Positions 54,505 to 64,000 of a DNA stretch of 64,000 nucleotides are shown here, one piece after another (the stretch's first letter is position 1; each line of letters opens with the position of its first letter). The stretch lies in NCBI RefSeq assembly GCF_000004075.3, contig NC_026661.2, forward strand, positions 19,062,307-19,126,306, given 5' to 3'. Origin of the DNA: Cucumis sativus (Eukaryota; Streptophyta; Magnoliopsida; Cucurbitales; Cucurbitaceae). A program made the translations under genes and the position numbers. The notes under the pieces were generated by a model. It was not told the origin of the DNA and did not search any database. It saw only the letters and a program-made list of their open reading frames with translations.

Positions 54505-54700
54505 GTAATAAAAAGGGAGACATAGTTTCAATAACTAACTAGAAAGTCACGAGTTTAATTTATGGTGACCACCTACCTAAAAATTAATTTCCTACGAGTT
54601 TTTTTGACATTAACATATTGTAAGGTCAGACGGATTATTATGTGAGATTAGTTAAGATACACGTAAGCCTGAACTCACAGATATCAAAACAAAACTGTGA
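54505..54700 (+). mobile_element. Au-like SINE copy
   Basis: The ordered words 'gtcacgagttt', 'ggtgaccacctacct', 'cctacgagttt', 'ggtcagacgg', 'gtgagattagt', 'cgtaagcc' and 'cacagatatcaaaa' match the conserved body and tail of the Au SINE family as I remember it from many angiosperms. The 5' tRNA-like part is degraded. Au SINEs are tRNA-derived, ~180-200 bp, and moved by LINE machinery. Confidence 0.72.
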
Positions 54701-55050
54701 ATTTTATAACTAGCAAGTTTGAATATAATTGAATAGGAGTGATTTCAAATTTGGATTGCTTCAATGTATCATAACAATAATCTAAAAATAAAAAAGTAAG
54801 AGCTTCTTAATTTAAGCACTAATCAATACAAAACTTAATAACTATCCATGTTAGATTTTCAAAACTAAATGAAAAGGTAAACTCATACTTAGGATCATAA
54901 ATGTTTTTTTTTTTTTTTCCAAACCAAACTGCTATCTATTCTCATTTCCGTGGTATCCTAACCATGATAAAAATGATAATCTAATATTAACATATGAGGA
55001 AAACTCTTGTAAATTTGGTCAATAATAGAGAACATCGATCAAACAAAGTT

Positions 55051-55054
<4 letters not shown>

Positions 55055-55144
<90 letters not shown>
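55055..55144. repeat. (AT)45 microsatellite
   Basis: An uninterrupted run of 90 alternating A and T. The true length may differ in the organism, because such runs slip in sequencing and assembly. Confidence 0.95.
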
Positions 55145-55148
<4 letters not shown>

Positions 55149-56215
55149 CTTATTCAATTAGTTAGACTATGCTTTCAAATACCAAATTATAATGCTACAA
55201 AATCATTTAGTTTGAAAACTTTTTTTATCAAAAAAAATTTGAAACTATTTAAAAATATCTCTTTCCTAACTAATAATCTTTTCTAATTTTCTCTAATTTG
55301 TTAGCTAGAAGGATTTGGTAAAATAATTGAATAATCTTTAGTCAAATCCAAAAAAAACAAAAACAAGATTTTAAAGGTATCATTTTGTATGGTAACACTT
55401 TTAAAATTAATTAATTAAAAACAATTGTGTTTTAGATGAGAACTAGAAATATTTACAAAATATATATAACAAAACATCGTTCTCTATGGATATCACTATC
55501 TTTAATTTAAATAGATAGTGATACTTATAAATAGTGAATTTTGTTATATTTGTAAACTTTTTTTATAATTTTGTTATTTTAAAAGAAAGCCTAATAGTTA
55601 AGTGCGTAAAGCAACATTTCATAGAAAATCTACGAGTGAGACTTCTCGTAGTAATAAAATTTATCAATAATAAACACTGATATTGATAGACAGTGCAATT
55701 TTGTTTTATATATTTTTCATTTTAGTATATTTTAAAACAATAATTTTAATAATTAAGTGTAGAACAACATTTTAAAAAGAATTTAAACATATGAAAATAT
55801 ATAAATGACTCCTCGGTAATAGAATGTATTGTTGATAAATTGACAAACTATATTTATCTATTGGTTAATATACTGATATGTTTATTTCATTCATATAAAG
55901 GTAGGTTTGAAATTTTAACTGGCGATAATGAGTTAATTAACTCATTTAATGAATATTAGTTATTCTGAATTGATTAACTCCCAAACTCACAGTTTAATTT
56001 ATTAAAGTAAAGCAAGCAAACAAATTACTCACAAGTGAACATCCTCCTAATACCCTTTTACTTTTGTAGAAAAAGAAAAAAACTATTCTTGTCCCAAGTT
56101 GTCCTTTAAATTAATTAAAACTCACAATCACCATTACTATAATCAACATATAAAATAACAATAATAAACAATCACACAACTCTCTTTTCTCCCCTCTCTC
56201 TCTCGTCTCAAAAGT
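55145..56215. other. Region upstream of the gibberellin 2-oxidase
   Basis: AT-rich with no gene. The last few hundred bases, including a CT-rich run at about 56180-56205, are the probable promoter. Confidence 0.55.
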
Positions 56216-56219
56216 CATG

Positions 56220-56227
56220 TATAAATA
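56220..56227 (+). promoter_or_regulatory. TATA box of the gibberellin 2-oxidase gene
   Basis: 'tataaata' lies 150 bp upstream of the ATG and is followed by an A/C-rich leader. This fits a plant core promoter with a ~115-base 5' UTR. Confidence 0.7.
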
Positions 56228-56369
56228 CAAAGGGTTTCTCCTCCTTCAAACCAAAACCTTTCATCAAAATCTCTCCCTCATAATAATAATTTAAAAAAAA
56301 AAACCTTAACTCTTCCAAAAAAGAAGAAAAAAAACCTTAGTTTTTCCAAAGAAAAAAAAGGGTTAAACC

Positions 56370-58724
56370 ATGCCTTGTCCCACATCAATTAGAACCAAGA
56401 AAACCAGAGCTGTTGGAATTCCCACCATAGATCTCTCCCAAAGCAAAGCAATAACTTCCAAATCCATTATTGAAGCTTGCCAAGATTTTGGCTTCTTCAA
56501 GCTAATCAACCATGGAGTTTCCCATCATGCCATTGCTCAACTTGAATCCCAAGGCTTTGATTTCTTTCAAAAACCCTCCTCTGAAAAGCACCGCGCCGGT
56601 CCTGCCAACCCCTTCGGTTATGGCTGCAAGTCCATCGGCTCCAACGGCGACATGGGCGACCTCGAATACCTTCTTCTTCCCTCCCACGACCCAGCTACTT
56701 CCATTCTCCAAAGCTCCACCTCCATCTCTAACGACCCTCTTACTTTCAGGTTATAAATCTTTTGTATTATAAAATGTTTCTAATATGTCGTTCTACTTTT
56801 CAACTTATATCTACTTTTTTTCAAAAAATATTTTGATAATTGCAAATAGTTTTTTTTTTTTTTACATTTGTAAATATATTTTAGAATATTTTGTTTATTT
56901 CATAAAAATAACTATTCTTAAGTATAATAAAACAAATCAAAATATTTATAAATAAAGCAAATTATTATCCTTCGTAAATATTTGTATGATCATATTTTGA
57001 GATTAAAATTAATTTTTCTATAGTTTTTTTCAATAAAGATGCGTAAATTTCTATTAGAGAATGCATTTTCATTTTAGGGGTCAAACCAGTTGGCCTTAAA
57101 AGCTGCAAAAATTCATATGTATGTGTGTGTATATATATATATTCAATATCTAAATGACATCTTTTTTTTAATGGAAAAAGACCAATAGTTTTTATGAGAA
57201 AAAAAAAATATTATATACATTGAGTCGTTATCGATGGAAAAGCATATGATATTATTAGAATATACATACATATATATATGTATAATTATATTATATGAAG
57301 AAAATGGGGGAAGGGACAACTATTTAGTAGATATGATAATTATTTTGTATTTAATAATTGTGCTTCAAAAGTGAATTTTGTTTATATCCTAAACTCAAGT
57401 TGTAGCTAAAAAAAATCTAACCATTATTATTTGGGTAAAGCATGACGTTTAAATTTTAGAAATCACAAAAAGAATTATGAATTTTAGAATAATTTATGTT
57501 TGCAAGGGATTTTCAAAATAGTTTCTTTCCTTTGTTTTTAAAATTAATTTTATGGAATTATAATTGAGTAGTTTGTTAAAGAAAAAATAAAATTATTCTT
57601 ACTTGAAATTATTAGTTGAAAGTTTATGCTATTTACCCACAATTGATTAATTTGATTCATATTTGACATTTTATAATTAACATGCAAGGTAAAAAAAAAG
57701 AAAAAAAAAAGGGTTATTCACAATATTTGAAAATGAGCATTTATTCTATGACAGATTGAACTATTTGATTTCTTGCTGATTGATATTTTAATTTGTTGCA
57801 GCCATGTTGTGAATGAGTATGTTAAAGGTGTGAGAGACTTAGGATGCGAGATTCTTGACCTAATCGGTGAAGGTTTATGGTTACCAAACAAATCTGTGTT
57901 TAGTAATCTCATTAGAGATGTCCACAGTGACTCGGTTTTGAGGATCAATTACTACCCTGGAGTCCAACACACTGAAAACCGAGAACTTTCAACAAAATCG
58001 CACCCTTCAAATAACCGAATTGGATTTGGAGAGCATTCTGATCCTCAGGTCTTAACCATCTTGAGAGCCAATGATGTCGATGGCCTTCAAATCTCTTTGC
58101 GGGATGGAATTTGGGTACCTGTTTGTCCCGACCCATCTGCATTCTACGTGTTGATTGGCGACGTTTTTCAGGTAATTAATTAAATATATATCACATTGTT
58201 TCATTTATTAAATTACATATTCTAATCGGTTTTGTTAAATGATTCAGCTAAGTAGCAACACGATTTAAAGTTTTTGTATCATGTAATAAAAAACACAATG
58301 CTTAACAAAATAAAAACGTTTAGTACTTATTTTTGTCCTCATATAGAACACTATAGTCGTTTTTGCACGTACTTACACACAATTAGTTAATGGAAGACAA
58401 GCATTTGAAGCCACATGTATTTAGGGTTAGAAAAGTTCAAAGATTGTTGAGGTTTGTTGTCTTTTGTTTTGAACACAGGCAATGACAAATGGAAGATTTG
58501 TAAGTGTGAGACATAGAGCAATGGCAAACAACTCCAAGAATCCAAGAATGTCAATCATGTACTTTGGGGCACCACCATTGAATACTTGGATTGCACCTCT
58601 ATCAGAAATGATGCTTCCAAATGACAAATCTCTATACAAACCTTTCACTTGGGCTCAGTACAAAAAAGCTGCCTATTCTCTTAGATTAGCAGATTCACGT
58701 CTTGATCTCTTCAAAGCTTTCTAA
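56370..58724 (+). CDS. Gibberellin 2-beta-dioxygenase (GA2ox), three exons
   Basis: Exons 56370-56749, 57802-58171 and 58479-58724 give 331 residues, the family's usual size, with the two-intron layout common in GA2ox genes. The enzyme is a soluble 2-oxoglutarate/Fe(II) dioxygenase that 2-beta-hydroxylates bioactive gibberellins (GA1, GA4) and precursors, so lowering GA levels. Residues ~14-60 hold the DIOX_N region ([20 protein letters not shown]). The 2OG-Fe(II) domain has iron ligands His205 and Asp207 (GEHSDP) and His262 (VRHRA). Arg273 and Ser275 (R-M-S) bind 2-oxoglutarate. The GYG.K.IG.NGD.G.LEYLLL stretch is typical of C19 GA2ox enzymes, so I favour that class. The ATG is the first after the TATA box and leader. 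No defect is seen. The gene stands alone, with 15 kb of desert upstream. Confidence 0.93.
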
Positions 58725-59507
58725 TATTCATAATTACTTGCAACTCAATCACCACTTACCATAGCACATATTTTTGTATGTACTTGAATTATTGTAAGTT
58801 ACTTTGTACAGTGAAAATTTTATATGGAATGGAAAAAGAGGTTCTTTTAGATCATTTTATTTTGCTTCGACTCGATGAGAATTGAGTAGATAGATATAAA
58901 GTTTGACCATTCGAACAAAAAAAACATTGAAATAATATATATTTGTATGAATGAAGAAAATTTAGATAACTCCACAAAAACGACTTGCTACCAATCAATG
59001 CCAAAACTAAGTTTTATCTTCTAGTTGGTTACTTAGTTTCAATCCCATTGTAAGTTATCAATCAAAGGATTCCATTAAAAGAGCACTAGACTTGCAATCT
59101 GCTCAGGTCCTACTCATCTGATTGAATTGAAATAACGGATGAAACTGATGCTAAATATTATACTTCAAATTTGTTTGACTTAGCTTGCCTTAGTCATTTT
59201 TGTGATGGGTTTAAGCATTTTTGTCAGCTTGGTTTTGTGGTAGGATTGAAAAGTTTTATGGCTAAGTTTGACCTACATTGCAATTGGAGTTTGTTGTCCA
59301 TAGTCTACGCCTTATGGCCTTATCTTAGGCCCTGATTCACCCTCACTACTAAGTACAAATGTGAAAATGGACCTTTTTTCTTAACTTTTTGCTTAATCGT
59401 TCGTTACAAGCTCTATTATTGCTTGTGCCAAATGATAAATGACATATAATACAAAGTTATAAATAAGTGAATACCAATTTGCACAAAAACAGAACAAGAT
59501 ACTGATC
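58725..59507. other. Convergent 3' intergenic between GA2ox and RPC8
   Basis: It holds the two facing 3' UTRs. A balanced patch at about 59150-59340 shows no open frame of note. Confidence 0.6.
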
Positions 59508-62261
59508 TTAGGAATCTTCTTCGACCTCGTCCTCGTCTTCGGCCTCGGCCTCTCCTGACCCATCCCACCACGAAACAGGACCCAATCCATCTTGGTCAAG
59601 TGATGCCTACACCAACCCAAAAAAGGGGGGAAAATACCTTATTAACAACATAGTTGACATGCAATGGAATGAACATAATATTGCTTTTGAATTTACACTG
59701 ACTCTACTACAAATCAGTCTTCCTTAGACTAATACTACAAACACATTTATCAATAAGATAAAGTAAAGGAAATGGTTGAAGTTGAGAGTGAGTGACATAC
59801 AGTAATAACCATGGGAGCGAATGGTTTTACATTAATACTCTCTTTTGGTTTCTCCTCCATTGGAAATTTTGAATTACTCTCTTTTGGCTGCTCCACTAAA
59901 ATTGCAGGGTACTCTATGCTGTGTACTTTAAATTTTATCTGCCATTTCAAAAAACCAAAACTAAGAATATGCACCATCACCAAAATTCTCCAAAATGCGT
60001 ACTCTATGTAACCTAACAAGCATAGACACAATCTTCTTAGACACAGATATGAAACAACACACCAATATGTTAATTTCGAAATATCTAGGATACAAGATAC
60101 GTTGAGGAGACAATTTTTTTTAAAAAAACTTTGTTTATTTAAATCTTTGGTTCAAAATATGGGCTTTCCTTCTGTTTTGTTAACATATAATTCCACATGT
60201 CAGAAATTACGAATAAATATATAAAAATAGGACACGGTCTAAAGCGTGTCCAAAATGGATACTCCCACCTAAAATAGAGCGTTTGTTCTGCAACATTATC
60301 TCTGCACAACAGTATACATCATATACGTTTTCCTTCATGTTGTGCTTATTGTATTTAGATTCCCACACTACTAAGTGTTCAAAAAGAAATTGAGTAGGTC
60401 TTTTGCAAAGTTAAAAACAAATCATTTAACAGTTTAAGAACCTAAATGAAATAAGTATAAAAGTTTAGGACTAACACTGGATTTAAGCTTATCCTAATTG
60501 ACAAACCTCATCAGATTCATATATGTCGAACGGTACTTCATTGTAGATCCACACCCATCTGCATCTTCCACTGCAATTGTTGCAAAAAGAATAGTCACAA
60601 ATAATATTTTAGATATATCAACAATAGAAATTATAGTTCAATAGAAACACCATTTATATTTTTAGTTAGTGGCTGTAAGTTGCACAGGGGAATTACCCAT
60701 TATTTTCATCTGGTGTGAATTCAGATCCAGAGGGCATAAGCTCAACCGGAACATAAATATCCTCGAAAAATCCAAGTGATACTGCAAATTTAGCGTACAT
60801 CCATCATCATCATTGTCCATTCCAAATTTATCATATGTTGCGCTCATAAAGCAAGAACAAGAAGTTTAAGGTAACTCCTAAAGACTTCAAAAGAATTTAC
60901 CCAATTCTAAATCTCCAAGCTGACAGGAACCCAAACCAAATTTCCAAGCACGTTATCAATCATCAACATGAAAACATAACAAAATACTTGTTCCTTTCTG
61001 TACAGTTAACCATGACCCTTTCTGTACAGTTAACCACCAGCATTTCTAACATTGCCAAGAATTGAGAATATAGATCTAGACCATTGAATCAATCAGCAAA
61101 ACAACTCATTTTGGAAATCAACACCAGAGCTCTTGCTAATCACTAATGAACCAACCGCCTCAAAAGACTTAAAACAAAGGGACTAATTTTAAATGTAAAC
61201 TTAATATGAAGAAAAATGTGACAAGATTTAAAATGTTAGACTAAGACATTCAAATCAAAAGAAAAAAAAAATCATTACAGAGAAATATCCATTCTTTAAG
61301 GAGGTTAAAAAAAAAAGATATTACATACTTCGCAAACCATTTTCATTTGATTCTTGAACTTTTCCAATAATTACCTCCCCTGTGAATGGACGAAACACAA
61401 TCAACGTGAACACAACCTGCCAAAATATTCGCACATAAAACTCAGGTCATCATATTTCCAATGAATAAATATCCCGATGTAGTTTTGACAAAAATCTATG
61501 ATTTCAAATGACAAGAATAGTAAAAAGACAAATAGTTCATAAGATAGATGAATAAAGAAGAGACCAAAGTTTACTGATTATGTGATTTCGACTTTACATG
61601 TTGAAGCACACAAGCATTTTCCTGTTGTACTTGATAATTAAAGTATACCTTACATGCTACATACCAAATATGCAAATAGATTTTGGATGTTCACGAGTGT
61701 CTAAATTAGCCTACATGTCTCTCGACTAATTTCGAGGAAAAACTATTTAGATGTCATGAAACTCGTAATATATTACATACTAGGTAGGTGACCACCGTGG
61801 ATTGAACACATTCATTCTAAGTTCTTTATTAAATCCACGACCCTTTCTGATCTACCAAAATTATATCATACATACATAAGCACTGCACTGACAATAAGTA
61901 ACAAAGAAACTTCAATGTAAAGGTTCAATCTTTAAAGATAAATGCAAGAATACCTTGTATGTTGCAGCACCATCACTGGGAAAGATAAAGCCCCCATCAA
62001 CCGATCTTATATCATAAACAGAAATACATAGCCCCAAGTTTGCAACCACCTACATGACAAAGCTCATCTCAGTAAAAGTGTTGATCCCAAGGCACATGGT
62101 AAAATTGAAGAAGGTTAATAAACAAGCTTACAAACAAAAAATACACGAACCTTATCTATGAATAGTTTCTCCAGCTCACCCTTAATAGCATCAAGGATAG
62201 GTAAATTAAGCAAGCTTGGAGGTACACGTAGTGTGTGCTCAATTCGGCTAAGATAGAACAT
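59508..62261 (-). CDS. RPC8: RNA polymerase III subunit RPC8 (RPC25/RPB7-like), seven exons
   Basis: Exons, in transcript order: 62261-62151, 62049-61954, 61416-61329, 60781-60697, 60570-60507, 59938-59801 and 59606-59508. They give 226 residues, slightly more than the ~204 I recall for other family members. RPC8/RPC25 pairs with RPC9 to form the stalk of nuclear RNA polymerase III, needed for initiation on tRNA and 5S genes. Residues 1-~80 form the RPB7 N-terminal domain, starting MFYLSRIEHTLRVPP, a signature of this subunit. Residues ~82-200 form the S1/OB part, with GEVIIGKV and LGFFEDIYVP. The last 13 residues are almost all acidic (EAEAEDEDEVEED). The extra length comes from a Lys/Glu-rich insert around 163-185. 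All joins keep the frame. The ATG was chosen by the family start. A SINE lies in its second intron. Confidence 0.92.
60993..61036. repeat. 24-bp tandem duplication in an RPC8 intron
   Basis: 'cctttctgtacagttaacca' occurs at 60993 and again at 61017, period 24. It is a recent-looking, near-perfect slip duplication within intron 3. Confidence 0.85.
61690..61870 (-). mobile_element. Second Au-like SINE copy, in RPC8 intron 2
   Basis: On the minus strand the ordered words 'ggtggtcacctacct', 'tacgagttt', 'gacat', 'attagtcgag', 'catgtaggct' and 'gacactcgtgaacatc' match the element at 54505-54700 and the remembered Au consensus. It is degraded and has no coding role. Confidence 0.62.
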
Positions 62262-63055
62262 CTGGATGTTCTATAAAGCTAATAGTTCCAATCAAAACAC
62301 AATTCTTCAGGCTCTGGATAAAGGAAACCAATGCAAAACATCAGATTTCAAGCGAAGGTATAAATGATAAGGAAAATTCCATACTACGTAATGTATAAAA
62401 CAGAAACAAAACTGCCACACAAGAACTAAACTCAAATAATTACAATTACGAAAACTCAGAGCCAATGTATCTAAAAAACAGAGACAAGAAAACAAGAAAC
62501 TACTAATAATAATAATTAAAAAAAAAAAAAAAAAAAAAAGAGAAAACGTCACAGAATTAAATCAAATGAGAAGAAAGTAATGTAGAAACAAAGCAGCAGA
62601 TCAATTCAGCAGAAAACAGAGAGTTCAAACCCAAGTATGAAAACAGCGGTGAATCTTACAATTAAATAAACCAGAGGAAGGGGTCTTCTAAAGACAAAAA
62701 ATTTAGAGGAAGAATGAAACGGGTTTTGAGAGAAAGAATGAGACGGAGAAGAAGCGTGAGATAATGCCTGAAAGAGAGGTCGAGAGAGAGAGGAAGAGGG
62801 AAATAGATAAAAAAAGATAAAATTTGAGAGACACGGGTAAGAGTAGAGTAAAAATATCCAGTTCACACTGGGTACTCGGTGCGGCGATACTGAACGGAAA
62901 AACACGGCGGAGCCGGCTGTAAGGGTGAAAAGTGAGAGAGGGAGGTGAAGCACGTGTGAAGAGAGAAAGAAGAAGATGAAAATGATGGGCTTTAGGGCTT
63001 TTTCTTTAGGAGAAGTAAGCCGAGTTTTTGGGCTACATCAATGGACTGGGCCGAC
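62262..63055 (-). promoter_or_regulatory. RPC8 leader, probable 5'-UTR intron and promoter
   Basis: Upstream of the RPC8 ATG the minus strand has a donor-like 'attgtaagatt' (GT at 62659-62658) and acceptor-like sequence just before the ATG, so a ~390-bp leader intron is likely. A CT-rich leader lies at about 62700-62830. The promoter side has CACGTG (62951-62956), TGGGCT (62986-62991 and 63029-63034) and TGGGCC (63047-63052). These are G-box and site II motifs common at housekeeping genes. The 115-codon open frame at 62606-62953 is probably this leader, not a protein. Confidence 0.55.
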
Positions 63056-63176
63056 TTCTTTTCTTACTATTTCAAAGGGATACTTAAAAGCAATTATTGG
63101 AATAATAAGAGATAATTGCAACATTTTAAATATAGGATTCATTCCTTTTGTTTGGTTGATGAGTTTGTTTCTCTAA

Positions 63177-64000
63177 AGAAGATGTTAATGTGAGTTCAGC
63201 TCATGGTAATTGACATCTCATTTCATGCATTTAAAATCTCACCTAGAGGTCACAATCTTTTGACAAATCTATCATTAAAACTGAACATTGAATAGATTCT
63301 AACTTTTTTTTTTTTAATTCTTTTTAGGAAATAAACATTATTTCTTTTCTTTTCATTCTTTTACAAAAATTGTACTACAAAGGAAACGTATATGTTCATG
63401 TTAAATTTTTTCCACATATGACAAGGGAGTACATAAATTTCAACTTTCAATTTTACAATAGTAAATATCACAAAGGGAGGCTGTATCCAAATATTTCATA
63501 CTAGAATGAAAATTAATAATTATTATACATCATAAAACTACTTAAAATAAAATTTAATTTTATTATAATTTATAAATATTTTAGTTCTATTATACTCTTA
63601 TCTTATATTTGAAAATATTCCAATAAAGTATGCATTCATTTTTTTTATTTCATTGAATCCAAAGAAAGATTTAAAAAGAAAAAAAAATAATCTAAAACGT
63701 AAATCCATAATATCTAAGTTTTCGAAAGAAAAGAAAACTAATTGGACTCAATTTTTTTTAAGAAAAAGAATTGGATTCAAATTAGAGTTTATTAAAAAAA
63801 TATCATTAAATTTTTATGGATTATAACATCTATCTAAGTTTATTAATCAGTGATCATAAGAAAAATATGAAATCCATTTGAGAGGAAAAGATATTGAATA
63901 TAAATAAAGTTGATTTTCATATTTTTCTAGAAAAAATAATTCGATTAAGTTAGTCGTGAATAGAAAACATTCCTACTTAGATCCCAATATCAAAGATACT
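63177..64000. other. Intergenic AT-rich DNA at the window's end
   Basis: No open frame, RNA gene or repeat boundary can be supported here. Confidence 0.6.

Noticed and set aside
62606..62953. 115-codon minus-strand open frame
   Set aside because: It lies in the CT-rich leader of RPC8, is Ser/Pro/Leu-rich as such leaders are, and has no recognised motif.

Overview
The window looks like nuclear DNA of a eudicot plant. It is AT-rich, its genes are split by GT-AG introns, and long stretches hold only microsatellites and worn transposon remnants. The gene set is plant-specific: a land-plant GPAT, an Agenet/DUF724 protein, a plastid NFU protein and a gibberellin 2-oxidase. The style of the dispersed repeats makes me lean towards Cucurbitaceae, but that is inference. 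I could not run a search.

Layout. 1-11.4 kb is intergenic. It holds the tail of an unidentified upstream transcript, a possible LTR remnant, a ~370-bp fold-back element (5996-6363), and two non-autonomous CACTA-type elements (6799-7154 and 7370-8066). 11.5-15.5 kb is a two-exon glycerol-3-phosphate acyltransferase of the GPAT2/GPAT3 kind (+). 17.0-41.1 kb is a compact housekeeping block of four genes in alternating orientation: the DEAH helicase PRP43/DHX15 (+), a nine-exon Agenet-AT-hook-DUF724 gene (-), a plastid NFU-type Fe-S scaffold (+), and the 16-exon SWC4/DMAP1 subunit (-). 41.4-56.2 kb is a gene desert with SSRs, a G-run tract, a tRNA-like remnant and an Au-like SINE. 56.4-58.7 kb is a three-exon gibberellin 2-oxidase (+). 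59.5-62.3 kb is the RNA polymerase III subunit RPC8/RPC25 (-), with its promoter running to about 63.05 kb.

How the genes relate. They are independent plant transcription units, not an operon. Three neighbouring pairs converge (DHX15/DUF724, NFU/SWC4, GA2ox/RPC8) and one diverges (DUF724/NFU). From memory, the helicase-DUF724-SWC4 grouping resembles Arabidopsis At2g47210-At2g47250, so it is probably old microsynteny.

I did not find an undescribed multi-gene system. The most distinctive features are the intragenic duplication of an AT-hook exon with its flanking intron in the DUF724 gene, the fold-back element, the paired CACTA-like elements, and retroposon fragments shared between introns of neighbouring genes. 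All exon joins were worked out by hand from splice dinucleotides and reading-frame continuity. Every multi-exon model closes in frame.
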